Positions 10,838 through 22,380 are shown, numbered from the stretch's first letter. The stretch: 64,000 bases of DNA from Selaginella tamariscina (GCA_003024785.1 PUQB01000061.1:463501-527500), one strand, 5' to 3'. Notes: a model not told the origin generated them from the letters alone. A program made the numbers and translations.

Positions 10838-12310
10838 GGCGGGATTAATCTCGCCACCCCTTCAATGCCTCCTGAAAGAGTGGGCGGGATTAATCTCGCC
10901 ACCTTTCTGGAGGCCTTGAACGGGAGTGCGGAATTAATCTTGCCACCCTTCTCGGTCTCAGAGAGAACTGGGCAGGATTTATTTCTCACACCCCTTCAGT
11001 GACTCCAGAAAGGGGCGGGATTAATCTCGCCCACCATGTAAGGATGGTTAAATGAATTTCCCCACCCTTCCCAATTCTCTCCATTGGTATGTTGAAAACC
11101 TTCTACGTCTCAGACAGAAACGTTTAGGATTGGTCCGACTCACCAATGGAGAAAAAAGGAAGGGTGGCGGGATTCATTCCTCCAACAGGCATTGAAGACT
11201 CGGCGGGATTAATCCCGCCGCCCAGGGCCTTCACTCGGTCCCTATGCGGCGGGATTAATCCCGCCGGACGCCAATTCCCTGCGCGGAATCGGGCGGGATT
11301 AATCCCGCCGCCTAGGCACTTCAGCAGGCCAATGGCGGCGGGATAAATCCCGCCCGATTCCGCGCAGGGAATTGGCGTCCGGCGGGATTAATCCCGCCTC
11401 CCAGGCCCTTCACTCGGGCCTTAGTCGGCGGGATTAATCCCGCCGAACGCCAATGCCCTGTGCGAAATCTTGCGGGATTAATCCCGCCGCCTAGGCCCTT
11501 CAGGCAGGCCAATGGCGGCGGGATAAATCCCGCCCGATTCCGCGCAGGGCATGCGTACGCGGCGGGATTAATCCCGCCCACCATGTAAGGGATGGTGAAA
11601 TTAATCCCACCACCCTTCTCAGTTCCCTCCATTGGTATTTTGTAAACCTTCTCCGTCTCAGACAGAGTTAGTCGGGATTGATTCAACATACCAATGGAGG
11701 AAAAAAAGAAGGTGGCGGGATTAATCCCGCCACCGGGTAATGAAGGTTCGGAGAGACTAATCCCGCCGCCCTCTCGTAAATCATGCGCTCACATATATAT
11801 TGGCTGCGGCATTTTGAACAGGGATGGGTGGGGGCGGGATTAATCCCGCCGCTTATATCCTGCGGAAGTGCCTGAGCGGCGGGATTAATCCCGCCGCCCT
11901 CCGCGAAGGGCATGAGCGTGGGGCGGATTAATCCCGCCGTTCATGTCCTGCGTGAATTCCCTGGGCGGCGGGATTAATCCCGCCGCCTTACGCGCAGGAC
12001 ATGTCATGCAGGCTCTTCGGTTAGCCTTCCGTGCAGGATCTTTCATGCAGGCTCTTCGGTTAGCCTCATGAGCGGCGGGATTAATCCCGCCGCCCATCCC
12101 CTGTAAATGCCCTGCGCGGAATCCGCGGGATTAATCCCGCCCATTAGGGCCTTCACACAGGCCATTGCCGGCGAGATAAATCCCGCCGCATTCCGCGCAG
12201 GGCATGGGTGAGCGGCGGGATTAATCCCGCCGCCATAGCCTGCAGGCCTCGCGGCGGGATTAATCCCGCGCCGAGGCCATAAACCTATAGCGGCGGGATT
12301 AATCCCGCCG
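10838..12310. repeat. Left array of GGCGGGATTAATCCCGCC palindromes
   Basis: About 29 perfect or near-perfect copies of an 18-bp self-complementary word. Measured starts 11202, 11248, 11292, 11337, 11381 and 11427 give 44-46 bp spacing. The spacers are not constant but share pieces (CCAATTCCCTGCGCGGAATC, AGGCCCTTCA) and often form their own inverted repeats. The array begins about 300 bases upstream of the leftward ParB-like gene, with an A-rich non-coding gap between. Frames through it encode repetitive AGLIPP/GGINPA peptides, which I attribute to the repeat. Confidence 0.95.
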
Positions 12311-12389
12311 CTCGAGGGGCTTAGCGTGTGTGCGAGAGATAAAATTAATAAATAAAAAAATTATACAGATAAAAACACACACATATATA

Positions 12390-12462
<73 letters not shown>

Positions 12463-13185
12463 GTATGTATGTATGTATAGGAGTGTACGTGTGTGTGCAA
12501 GAGATAGATAAATAAATAAAATTATACAGTACTGGTACACATAATATATGTGTGTACATAGGTATATATATGTGTGTATATGTATATCGTGTGTATGCGT
12601 GTGAGCGAAACAAATAAAATCATACAGATAAACAAACACACACACACATATATATACACAGGAGTGTGCGTGTGTGTGCGAAAGATAAAACTAATAAATA
12701 AATAAAATTATACAGATAAACACACACATATATATGTGTGTATATAGATATAGAGAGTCTGTGAATATATAAGCATATATATAAACTAGTGTTATATACT
12801 ATTTGTTAATATGCATTGATTATATATATATATGTAAAGCAGTGTGCGTGTGTGTGGGAGAGATAGATCAATAAAAAAATTATATAGATACTGGTACACA
12901 TAATATATGTATGTATATATGTATATAGGTATATATATATGTATATGTATATTGTGTGTATGCGTGTGTGAGCGAAACAAATAAAATCATACAGATAAAC
13001 AAACACACACACACACATATATATACACAGGAGTGTGCGTGTGTGTGCGAGAGATAAAACTAATAAATAAATAAAATTATACAGATAAACACACACACAT
13101 ATATATGTGTGTATATATATAACCCATATGAATATATAAGCATATATATAAACTAGTGTTGTATACTATTTGTTAATATGCATTG

Positions 13186-13269
<84 letters not shown>

Positions 13270-13565
13270 GCAGTGTGCGTGTGTGTGGGAGAGATAGATC
13301 AATAAAAAAAAATTTATAGATACTGGTACACATAATATATGTATGTATATATGTATATAGGTATATATATATATGTGTATATGTATATCATGTGTATGCG
13401 TGTGTGAGCGAAACAAATAAAATCATACAGATAAACAAACACACACCCACACACACATATACATACACAGGAGTGTGCGTGTGTGTGCGAGAGATAAAAC
13501 TAATAAATAAAATTATACACACACTCCTATACATATATACATACATACACACACACACACAGATC
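12311..13565. repeat. Compound microsatellite block with a tandem ~370-bp duplication
   Basis: Long TA, TG and CA runs (for example TA at about 12403-12457, TG at about 13219-13266) are separated by a recurrent element, GCGAGAGATAAAACTAATAA, followed by TTATACAGATAAAC. A unit from about 12655 to 13020 is repeated at about 13020-13445. The block is part of the transposon, since a shorter version sits at the same place in the related element (36370-37080). No gene. Confidence 0.85.
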
Positions 13566-14530
13566 TCACCTGTGTGCACAGCCGCCGCCGCCGATTTCAC
13601 AGCCGCCGCCTCTTGAAACCCTAAGAATATACTAAACCCTAAAGGAATTAAATATATATATTAACCCTAATAGAATATTCCTTCTGAGAATATACTTAAA
13701 CCCTAAAAAGAATAAAATATAGACTCGCCCTAAACGAATATTCTTCCATTATATTATTAACGCGTGCGTGTGCGTGGGTGTATCACATACACCCCAAAAA
13801 TATAAATCATGCAGGGATTTAACATGTGTGTGTCCATGAGAGTGTTAAAGTTTCATGTGTATCAATACATACATACACATTGCATATATTAATACACATA
13901 ATATATACATACACACGTGTATACACACAGACATACATACATTACATGGGTTTAGGGTTTAGGGTTTTGGATTTAGGATGGATCATGCATGGTGTGTATG
14001 TATGAGAGAAGAGAGAGTGTTGAAAAATTATTTTTGTACACATTGCATATATTAGTACACATATATACTTACACATATTATACACAGATATACATACATA
14101 GTATATGAGAGAAGAGAGACAGTACATATTATGGATCATGCATGGTGTGTATTATACAGACAGACATACATACATATTAGTACATAATATTTGAGAGACC
14201 GAGTACATATTATAGATCATGCATGGTGTGTATGTTTGAGAGAAGAGACACAATACATATTAACATGGATCATGCATGGTGTGTATGTATGAGAGAAGAC
14301 AGAAAGTACACATATATACATACAGAGTACACATATATACATACACACGTGTATACACACAGACATACATACATATTACATGAGTAAATTCATTGTGTTA
14401 CATATTAGGGTTTAGGGTTTAGGGTTTAGGATGGATCATGCATGGTGTCAAGAGAGAGTGTTGAAAAATTATTTTTGTACACACATGTATACACAGGGTT
14501 TAGGGTTTAGGGTTAGGGTTTGCTCCCAAC
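13566..14530. repeat. Interstitial TTTAGGG repeats and a GGATCATGCATGGTGTG repeat family
   Basis: Telomere-type TTTAGGG repeats of 3-4 units lie at 13948-13976, 14405-14430 and 14497-14521. GGATCATGCATGGTGTGTAT followed by ATGAGAGAAGAGAGA recurs near 13978, 14133, 14213, 14268 and 14431, interspersed with ACATACATACA runs. A GCCGCC run lies near 13580-13610. No gene. Confidence 0.8.
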
Positions 14531-15600
14531 AAGCTTAATATAAATATTACACATGTAAATTCAATGTGTTACATACACACAGATTGAGTACATATATCAT
14601 ACATGCGTTGAACATGATGTTTTCAATAAAGAAGCAACATATTTCTTCAGTTTGGTTTAGGGTTGTGCATGTGTGTGCATATGTGTTTTTGTAAGTTCTT
14701 GTAATGCGTGTGTAAATTTATAATTGTGTTTATATATGTGTGCAAAACAAACATCAAATAATTAAGAAAATAATATTAATAAACACACTATGAACATATT
14801 TTAAATTATACATAATAATATATGATTTTATCTAATATATAGCCATATATAGTTTTAATAATATATATTAATTTAATATTAAAAAGGTTTAACATTGAAA
14901 TATTCTTGAAATAATAAGAAATTAATTGAGAAAATCCCATTAATATATACAAATGTAAATTAAGTACTCAAATAATTAACTAAATTAATTATCATAATCA
15001 TGTTTAATATTGGAATATTCTTGGAATAATAAAAATAATAAAGAATATCCCATTAATATAAAGAAGATTAATTACTCAAGTAATTAAGGAAATGATATTA
15101 ATATACACACTATGAACATATTTTAAATTATACATAATAATACATCATTTTATCTAATATATAGTCATATATAGTTTTAATAATATATATTAATTTAATA
15201 TTGATAATAAGGTTTAACACAGGAATATTCTTGAAATAATAACAAATTAATTGAGAAAATCCCATTAATATATACAAATGTAGAATAATTACTGCAATAA
15301 TTAAGAACAAGACTAATTTAATTATGATAATCAGGTTTAATATTAGAATATTCTTCAAATATTATAATAAAGAATATCCCATTGATACTAGGAAATGAAA
15401 ATTAAATACTCGAGTAATTAAGAAATAATAATAATAAACAGACTAAATATATTTTAAATGATACATAATAATATATCAATTTATTTATTGTATAAGTATA
15501 TATTATATATATATATATAATATAAATATACTTGAATACTAAGAATGTAGAATATAGTCTAAAATTTCGTAATATTAAACAGCTTGAATCACTTGAATAA
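14531..15600. repeat. AT-rich tandem duplication, ~320-bp unit
   Basis: The stretch beginning AATAATTAAGAAAATAATAT near 14757 is repeated from about 15080 and partly again near 15418. It includes CACTATGAACATATTTTAAA and GGAATATTCTTGAAATAATA. It is non-coding and extremely AT-rich, and might serve as an unwinding or spacer region in the element core. Confidence 0.7.
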
Positions 15601-15932
15601 CATTAAATGCAATTTTAAAATACTCATTGGAACTGAAGAGTATATATGTCAGAGTGTCGGATATTTGTGTCAACTCATCTTAAATTTTATTTTCTGTTCT
15701 TTTTAAAAAATTTGAATTTCTGACATATGTATTGTCGGTCTGACATGTAAATTTGAAAATGCATTTAATTTCCCACTCAAATTCAGATCTGGTTCTTTCT
15801 CCGGCAAGGGTTTCTTCATTTCTGTATTTTTCACTCTTTAGATCTTTCTTTTTTCTTCATAGTTCATCTCAGGAGCGATTAAATTGGGTGCTATTCTTTA
15901 TAGGAAAGCACGGGCCTTTCAGTGCTGTTTAC
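15601..15932 (+). promoter_or_regulatory. Probable promoter and 5' untranslated exon of the transposase gene
   Basis: This segment is less AT-rich than its surroundings and has a pyrimidine-rich leader (TTTCTTCATTTCTGTATTTT and similar). It ends at CAAGTAAGT (about 15931), a strong splice donor. The first credible acceptor is TTTATGTGCAG at about 17099-17109, four bases before the transposase ATG. If so, the second palindrome array lies within a 1.2-kb leader intron. Confidence 0.45.
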
Positions 15933-16097
15933 AAGTAAGTATTATAAACAAATTTAAAATACTTATAAAGATTCACTCTCTTACATTCTCTCTTAAAATT
16001 ACAATTTAGGGGTTTAGGAATGCATTAGGATTATAATATATTCCGTTAGGGATTTATCCCGTTTAAATATCCTTTTAACTTAATATTCTAGGTTAAC

Positions 16098-16966
16098 CGG
16101 GGCGGCGGGATTAATCCGGCCATTTCTTTTTTCGCCTCTTCGAAGAGGTGGTGGGATTAATCCCGCCATCATCTCTCGGGCAATGCTTCTCCGCCACTGA
16201 AAAAGAGTGGCGGGATTAATCCCGCCGATAACTTTCTCAACTGATGAAAAGTTACCAGAATTTATTAGAAAGAGTTGTCGGCGGGATTAATCCCGCCAAT
16301 CATTTTAGGAGGCAGGGAAGGGGTGGCGGGATTAATCTCGCCACCACATCCATGTTTTAAGGATTTGGGGACAGGATTTATCCCGAGATCTCTTTGAAAT
16401 CATAGTTTTGGAGAGAGTTATGTGCGGGTTTAATCCGCCACCCATTCCCCATCGTAAGAATTGTGGGCGGGATTAATCCCGCCTTGGACTCCCTCCGACA
16501 AGGAAGAGCCGGCGGGATTAATCCCGCCGCCTCTTCCTCCTCGGGGAGTCCAAGGCGAGATTAATCCCGCCGACTCTCTCCGACGAGGAAGGGAGTCTGG
16601 CGGGATTAATCCCGCCGACTCATCCTCGCCGGAGAGAGTCGGCGGGATTAATCCCGCCAACTCTCCTCGCCGGAGAGAGTCGGCGGATTAATCCTGCCGG
16701 ACTCCCCCGAGGAGGAAGAGGCGGCGGGATTAATCCCGCCGGCTCTTCCTTGTCGGAGGGAGTCCAAGGCGGGATTAATCCCGCCGGACTCCCTTCCTCG
16801 TCGGAGGGAGTCCAAGGTGGGATTAATCCTGCCGCTCTCTCCGAAGGGGTTGAGTCGGCGGGATTAATCCTGCCGACTCTCTCCGAAGGGGTTGAGTCGG
16901 CGGCGGGATTAATCCCGCCGACCGTTCCTCGTCGAAGGGATTCGTGGGCGGGATTAATCCCGCCCA
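16098..16966. repeat. Right array of GGCGGGATTAATCCCGCC palindromes
   Basis: About 19 copies. The leftmost are degenerate and irregularly spaced. From 16511 the starts 16511, 16554, 16599, 16641 and 16682 run every 41-45 bases. Spacers such as GACTCATCCTCGCCGGAGAG, followed by AGTC, are themselves partial inverted repeats, so neighbouring units could fold into longer hairpins. It lies directly upstream of the rightward gene, mirroring the left array. Confidence 0.95.
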
Positions 16967-17112
16967 TCAGTTGTATTAATCAAACATGAGATATTATCTC
17001 TAAACATAATTATGTATTATTGCATATGCATATTATTAAGTAACCGTAATTCAGATTTCTTAGAAATATTTAAACAGATATCATAAATAATACAATTATT
17101 TATGTGCAGGAA

Positions 17113-20100
17113 ATATGTATAAAGTATGTCTTCTTCGAAACAACGAGATAGTTGGCACTGGAACTGTGGAAGTTCGAGATAATAATGCATCATGTCACAA
17201 TATTGCCCAAGGATCTTGTGTGTACGTATGGGTGAACACCATTTACAAGCATGTTGAGGTTCTGGGAATGGAATTTGAGGAGGGTTCTCCTGTATTGTGG
17301 AATTGGATGAAGTCAAGGCTGACACAGAATATGCAGAGTCACAAACAAATAGTACCACGAGTTTACTAGATGATGGCTTGCCTGCTATGATGGATGAGGT
17401 GATTCTCTTTCTTCGTGAGATTGAAGTTGGAAGAGGCATCATCACAGCTATAAATCCAATGGAAGCAGTGTCAGAAGAGAAACTAGGGTCCGACTTCGTG
17501 GGTGTAGTTGTGACAGAGGTTTCACCTAATGGCACATTGTATCCTGGATCCCTCGTGAGGTGGCGAACATCTGAATTAAGACGGCAAGATGGTTCAACAT
17601 ATTCTGGGTTGGACTTCAATAATAACAACCCGGAAGAATAATTCATATTTGAAGAGGTTCCTTGCATTGGTCCTATTGTAAGAAAAAGGCGATTCATGGG
17701 TTGTAGATCTTCCTCTGCAAGTTTTAGCAAGAGGGTAAAGATGGATCCTACATCTTCCGAAAGTGTTACGAGCATTTCCACGATTGACTGTTGCAAAAGA
17801 AGTGTTGTCAGATGGCAGACCGGAATGAAATTACCCAATGTAGACATGTCTTTCGTATGCTCACCCAAAAGCAAAGGCATGAGTTTGTATATGCTGCACT
17901 AATTGGGTGTATTGATGGAATGGCCTCGGACACAGGTTATCAGAGTACATCCATGGTATTTAATAAGGTGGCCATCTGCTTCAAAGCTTGGTACAGTATA
18001 TACGGGATCCCAAAGACCACGTTCTACCGTCGGAGGGATGAGTGGCTAGATGGAGCGCGAACCTCAGTACATGGGAACACTCGCTTGGTCAAAACCCGCT
18101 CTCACATCATGGCAGCCATAGAGATACTCAAGGCTTTTGTGGAAGCAAATGCAGACAGGATGCCTCACAAATGCCGAACCACAAATGCAGGGGTCAGGGA
18201 AAATCTCAAGGTTTTGCCTTCAATCTACACTCAATTGAAGCTGTGTGAACATGTGAACAAGTGCCTCAGTTTGATGGGGCTCCAAGCAATCTGCACTGGT
18301 ACCTTCAACAACATATGGAATACTCATTTTAAGGATGTGGAGATTGCAAAACACTCTAGCTTTTCCAAGTGTGACACTTGTACATCATTGAATGCTGCAG
18401 AGGCTTGTGCAAAAACCTTGGTGGAGATCACTGCCATTCAAAAGAAGATGGAGGCCCACATGATTGCACAACAAACTTGCCGGTCTCAGTACTATGCACA
18501 CCACATGCTTTCTGTGTCACGCCCATCAGAGTACCTGTGCTTGATCCATGACAAGATGGATCATTCAAAGACCAGCATTCCAAAGCTCTTTGCAACACCA
18601 AAGTGCCTTGGAAATGTCATGAAACTTCCGATTTCATTGACAGGTGTGCTAACACATGGACACGGTTGTGAGTCATATGGACACTTTTCACTTCCACATT
18701 GGTCTAGCGACTCCAATTTCACTATTGGGTCATTAGCCATGTGTTTCAGAAACCTTGAAGCCCACTCACAGACAAGTCCTATCAGTGATCTCAAAGTGAA
18801 GAAACAACACCTTCAACCTTTACATAATGCTCTCATGAACACGTCTGCACTTGAGGCTACTTGGGAATATGAGAGGCATTGTCAACAGCCTGCATAGAAA
18901 ATAGATGGCCCTGTTGAGAGTTCTGGTTCAGTGGAGGGATCTAGCTCAAATAGTGTACATGTGTCCTCAACATCAAATAAGCTTCCTCTTCATTTGCTTT
19001 TACAGATGGATAATTGTGCAGGCGAGAACAAAAATAGGTAAATCATTTTACTTAAGGGTTTCTCAAGCTCATACTTACTTTTATTTTCTAGATATGTGCT
19101 AGCATACTTGTCAATGCTTGTTGCCAAAGGTGTGTTTGAAACAATCACGCTCATTTTCTTATGGTTGGTCACACTCATGAAGATATTGATGCGTTCTTCA
19201 GCAAGGTCTCCAACTCTACAAAAAGGACAAGTGCACTTACCTTACCGCATATGATGAATCTTTTTGAAAATTGCATCTCCAAAAAAAGTTGTGCTTTGCT
19301 TGTGACTGAGGTGCCAGACTTCAAAAAATTTCTCAAGGAGTATATAAAAGAGGGGAGTGATTCTTTAGTTGGTCACCTTGTGCCGCTACAATTCTTTTTC
19401 TCCATACGAGATGGTATACCTATTATGCAATACAAGTTACGGCCATCAGAGCAAGAGTGGTTACCGAAAGAGGGGTTAATGCTCTTCAAAAGTGGAGAGA
19501 ATGGAAAGCCACTTCTCCCAGAAGGACAACCAGACCCTATTCCATTGAGTGCCCAGCTCAAGGAACAAGAGGTTATTATTGATGGCATCAAAAAATATGT
19601 GGCATGGGTTCAAAAATCGATGCCAAAGAATTCTGATAAGGCAACTGGTTACTCAGAATTATATAAGCATGTGGTTGACTATTGGGAGACTGTTGTTCGA
19701 GAGTTGGAAGGGCCTACTGTCACAAGTACAGAATTGCAAGTAGTGATGTGGAAGTGCAAACCCCACACTTTGTTGGACAAAGGAACCAAAAACCTAAAGC
19801 ATACTTTGATTACTGCCAGGATCTTCAAAAACTAATGATGGTTCTCATTACTCCAGATGCGTCATATAATCAGCCTATTTGGATGGGTCAAATTATCGAC
19901 ACACCTGAAGTAATCACAAAAAATAGTATTGTTAAGGTTGCATGGTTCAAACCACAAAAAAGGCGACACAAGAAGGAGAGCGAAAGATATAATGGATGCC
20001 TAGAGAAAACATGGTCTCCCAATCAAAAAGACCCAGCAAGTTTTATAAATGTTAAATCCATTCGATATGGGTGGATGTCAAGAAGCATTGATAAAGTCAC

Positions 20101-20143
20101 GATTAACAAAACTGCAAAGGAATGTATGTTTTCTGAAGCTTAA
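17113..20143 (+). CDS. RNase H/DDE-like transposase candidate (DUF7869-like)
   Basis: The N-terminal part (from ATG 17113) has two similar small blocks, NEIVGTGTVEVRDN and EVGRGIITAINP, resembling accessory domains of plant transposase proteins. The central part (17812-18897) includes GIPKTTFYRRRDEWL, then KCDTCTSL and LIHDKMDHSKT. After an in-frame TAG (18895) comes LQMDNCAGENKN. A 57-bp intron (about 19037-19093) follows, then VGHTHEDIDAFFSKVS. The D...DN...HxHEDID order matches the RNase H-like core of large uncharacterised eukaryotic transposon proteins. A C-terminal module has IWMGQIID and VKVAWFKPQKRR and ends MFSEA. Frame slips occur near 17310, 19155 and 19750. About 900 residues if they are sequencing errors. 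A piece of the same protein survives at 34190-34620. Confidence 0.6.
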
Positions 20144-20617
20144 AGCAATTACAAAATTATAAATATCATATATTTAATATTCATAATTATTATAAACTCT
20201 TTAATAATAGTACTAAATTGTTTACTTAACTATATAAATTTAAAAAATGATATGGAAGATTGACTATTATTATAGGATTTTATATATATTATTACTACTT
20301 CAAATTTTTAATTAATAATGTTATATTTAAATATTAATATTTTAATAACAACATCAATATTTATATAATGTACCTCTTATGTTCTTCCTTAATTGTTATA
20401 TTAGGCAATATATTATATAATTTAATACCTCTTACTTTTAAATGTTATTAATTTTTGTTCAATGAATGCTATAATTTATTAAAGGGTAGAATACAAAATA
20501 GAATATTCTAAAGAATATTCTATTTTCAAACATATATTCTAAAGAATATTCCTTTAATATTAGAAGATGCTAATTAAATAGCTAAAATTGCTAATTATTA
20601 AGAAATGGGACTATAGC
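20144..20617. other. AT-rich right subterminal region
   Basis: Non-coding, with AGAATATTCT words. Its reverse complement, diverged, occurs at about 33700-34190 just inside the left end of the related element, so it is transposon sequence. Confidence 0.65.
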
Positions 20618-20643
20618 CATGCCCATTTTAGTTACAACTTGCA
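20618..20643 (-). repeat. Right terminal inverted repeat of the 15-kb element
   Basis: CATGCCCATTTTAGTTACAA continues to C, one base, then TGCA. It is the reverse complement of 5669-5694 with two mismatches. Confidence 0.85.
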
Positions 20644-21038
20644 TAAGAGCTCATCAATAACATGCCATACCTGCCAGACACGGTGTCGTGGGTGACGCTA
20701 CAAAATGCATGGGATATTGAGAGTGGTAAAAGTGCGGCAATAACAAAGTTTTTCATGTTCATGAGGTACACCAACAACACTATAATGCTCAGCATTCGTT
20801 TATCCCTGATATGTTATTATTGGTCTTATATCAAAAAAATGCATTCCAAAAGGTTGTCCTCTAGATTAATTTTTAAGCGGCTTTGGTCCATATCCTATTG
20901 TACGAAGATTGGATTATCAAATGTACCTAGTTTGCGAATGAAGTGGACCAAAATATACATGTTCAATGATTGTCTCCATATCATTGCGTTTGAATTCAGA
21001 GGAGGGAGTAACATAAGGATTCTATGGAATATACCTTA
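20640..21038 (+). pseudogene. PPR protein relic, fragment 3 (C-terminal part)
   Basis: Immediately after the transposon the frame reads INNMPYLPDTVSWVTLQNAW, then ESGKSAA. This is the conserved block of PPR proteins that follows 'EEAE' ('INNMPF.PD...W..LL.AC....G...LGK'). It completes fragment 2 across the insertion with only one extra base. Further downstream the match fades (KKMHSKRLSS, MKWTKIYMFND). The open frame ends at 21038. Confidence 0.7.
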
Positions 21039-21374
21039 AGTATATTCTAGAGCATATACTAGAATATATATGGATGTCACATAGGACAAAAGAATTACAT
21101 CAAAGGTTTGCTTAACTTAAGATTAAATACATGTCCGTTAAAATTATCTTAATATTAAATCTTATCTAAATGAATATACTTATTCATTTAAAATATACTT
21201 AAAAATATACTTACTTATTTAGATTAAAGTGCTACTATAACCTAAACTACTGTAATGATTACTAAACCTGAAATTAATCAAATTAGATTTCAACCGTTAC
21301 TTTCAAGAATAAACTAGCATAATATGCTAAAAACCCGATAGAATCAACAAACAAGAGTAAAAACTTTAAGCACA
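21039..21374. other. No gene seen; AT-rich
   Basis: AT-rich DNA with AATATAC/GTATATT words. Nothing recognised. Confidence 0.4.
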
Positions 21375-22237
21375 TCACGATTCAGGCCTTAAAGAGGTCT
21401 TCTGGCCGTGGAGGCTGCCATGGATCAGGATCCACTGCCACGGTGAACAAGTTTGGCTGGAACAACAAAAGAAGCTCCAGCCTCTTGTTGACACAGCCTT
21501 CGAGCTCACCAAGCTCATCTCTTTGGGAAGGTTGTCCAGCGCTAGAGGCGTCCATTTGCAGTGCTTGTGGTTATAGTAATAGAGGCCACGACTTGCGCGC
21601 TGTCTCGCTCCTCTCACGAAACGCAGCCTTGAGCCCTTCTGCGTTTGGCACCTCCTCGAAATCAATAGATTGCCAAAACTCTGATCTATTCAGTGCTTCC
21701 AGCGCCGGTTGAGAGGTCGTGTGCCGGCATGTTAATCCCAATCACGACCTCAAACTTGTAGAGCTCCTAACAAGAGAAGTTGTACCTCATTAATTAGTGT
21801 TCTTCACAAAAGATTTTCCAACCTTCAGGCGAGCTTTGTTTGCCACTGCCCGTTCGTGCAACTCCTGATTACAGAGCTCGCATTTTCTACACGCTCTTCA
21901 AGCTCGCTCTCGATCGCCTCAAGCTTCTCTGGATCCATCTCGTCGCCCCAGAAATCTGAGCTGCGAGATAGCTGTGCTCGGCGTCCACTGTGTCGCACAG
22001 TCCCAGGTCCTAACCTCTGGGCGGTCGCAGTAGAAGCCCTGGCGGATGGATACAAGACCATGGGCACCGAGCACCCGTGCATCTTGCGCAACCAGTCCCT
22101 AAACTCGCGAAGCCGGCATGGGCGCCTTCACACGCTTTTGTGCCGCGCGCTCCACCTCTGCGGGATCTGGATCCAATGGCGCGTCCGATTCGTCGTGCAG
22201 GACACACCAGACGCTTACCTCGTCGCACATTTTGCAC
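21375..22237 (-). pseudogene. Unrecognised GC-richer coding-like relic
   Basis: The composition changes sharply to about 55% GC, and codon-like reading appears on the minus strand in shifting frames: MCDEVSVWCVLHDES, then EFRDWLRKMHGCSVPMVL, MDPEKLEAIESELEERVEN, DFEEVPNAEGLKAAFRE and finally FTVAVDPDPWQPPRPEDL before a stop. This could be a multi-exon gene with small introns (for example GAG|GTAAGC near 22225) or a decayed gene. I do not recognise the family. Confidence 0.35.
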
Positions 22238-22380
22238 CCTCCTTTAGGTTTAGGGTTCCGGCCGCGGATAACCATAAGTCTGGAATAAAAAGATGGGAAG
22301 TTTTTTTTTTCTTATTGGAAAAAGGAACAGGAGGAAAAAAAAAAGAAACCAACCAAACTGTTTGTGTGTTTGTATTGCAG

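Larger units (their letters stand above)
5669..20643. mobile_element. 15-kb TIR DNA transposon, autonomous-looking, apparently undescribed
   Basis: The ends are inverted repeats. On the left is TGCA, one base, then GTTGTAACTAAAGTGGGCAT (5669-5693). The right end, read inwards from 20643, matches at all but two positions. TGCA stands at both edges. The host PPR relic continues across the element if one TGCA is removed (EAKEC..., then INNMPYLPDTVSWVTL), so TGCA behaves as a 4-bp target duplication. Contents: leftward FCP1-like gene and ParB/methyltransferase-like gene, palindrome array, microsatellites and telomeric repeats, AT-rich duplications, second palindrome array, rightward transposase-like gene. 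A rearranged relative with the same ends is at 33689-39438. I do not recognise it as any named superfamily. Confidence 0.8.

Noticed and set aside
11146..12097. Open frames encoding repeated AGLIPP and GGINPA peptides (also 16430-16989)
   Set aside because: These are translations of the palindrome itself. The same peptides appear on both strands because the motif is self-complementary.
10838..12310. CRISPR-like look: regularly spaced repeats of about 18 bp with about 27-bp spacers
   Set aside because: The sequence is nuclear plant DNA, the repeats are full palindromes, spacers share sequence with one another, and there are no cas genes.
12299..13616. Open frames rich in Thr/His or Tyr/Ile in the microsatellite block
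   Set aside because: They are products of CA/TG/TA runs with no non-repetitive coding signal.
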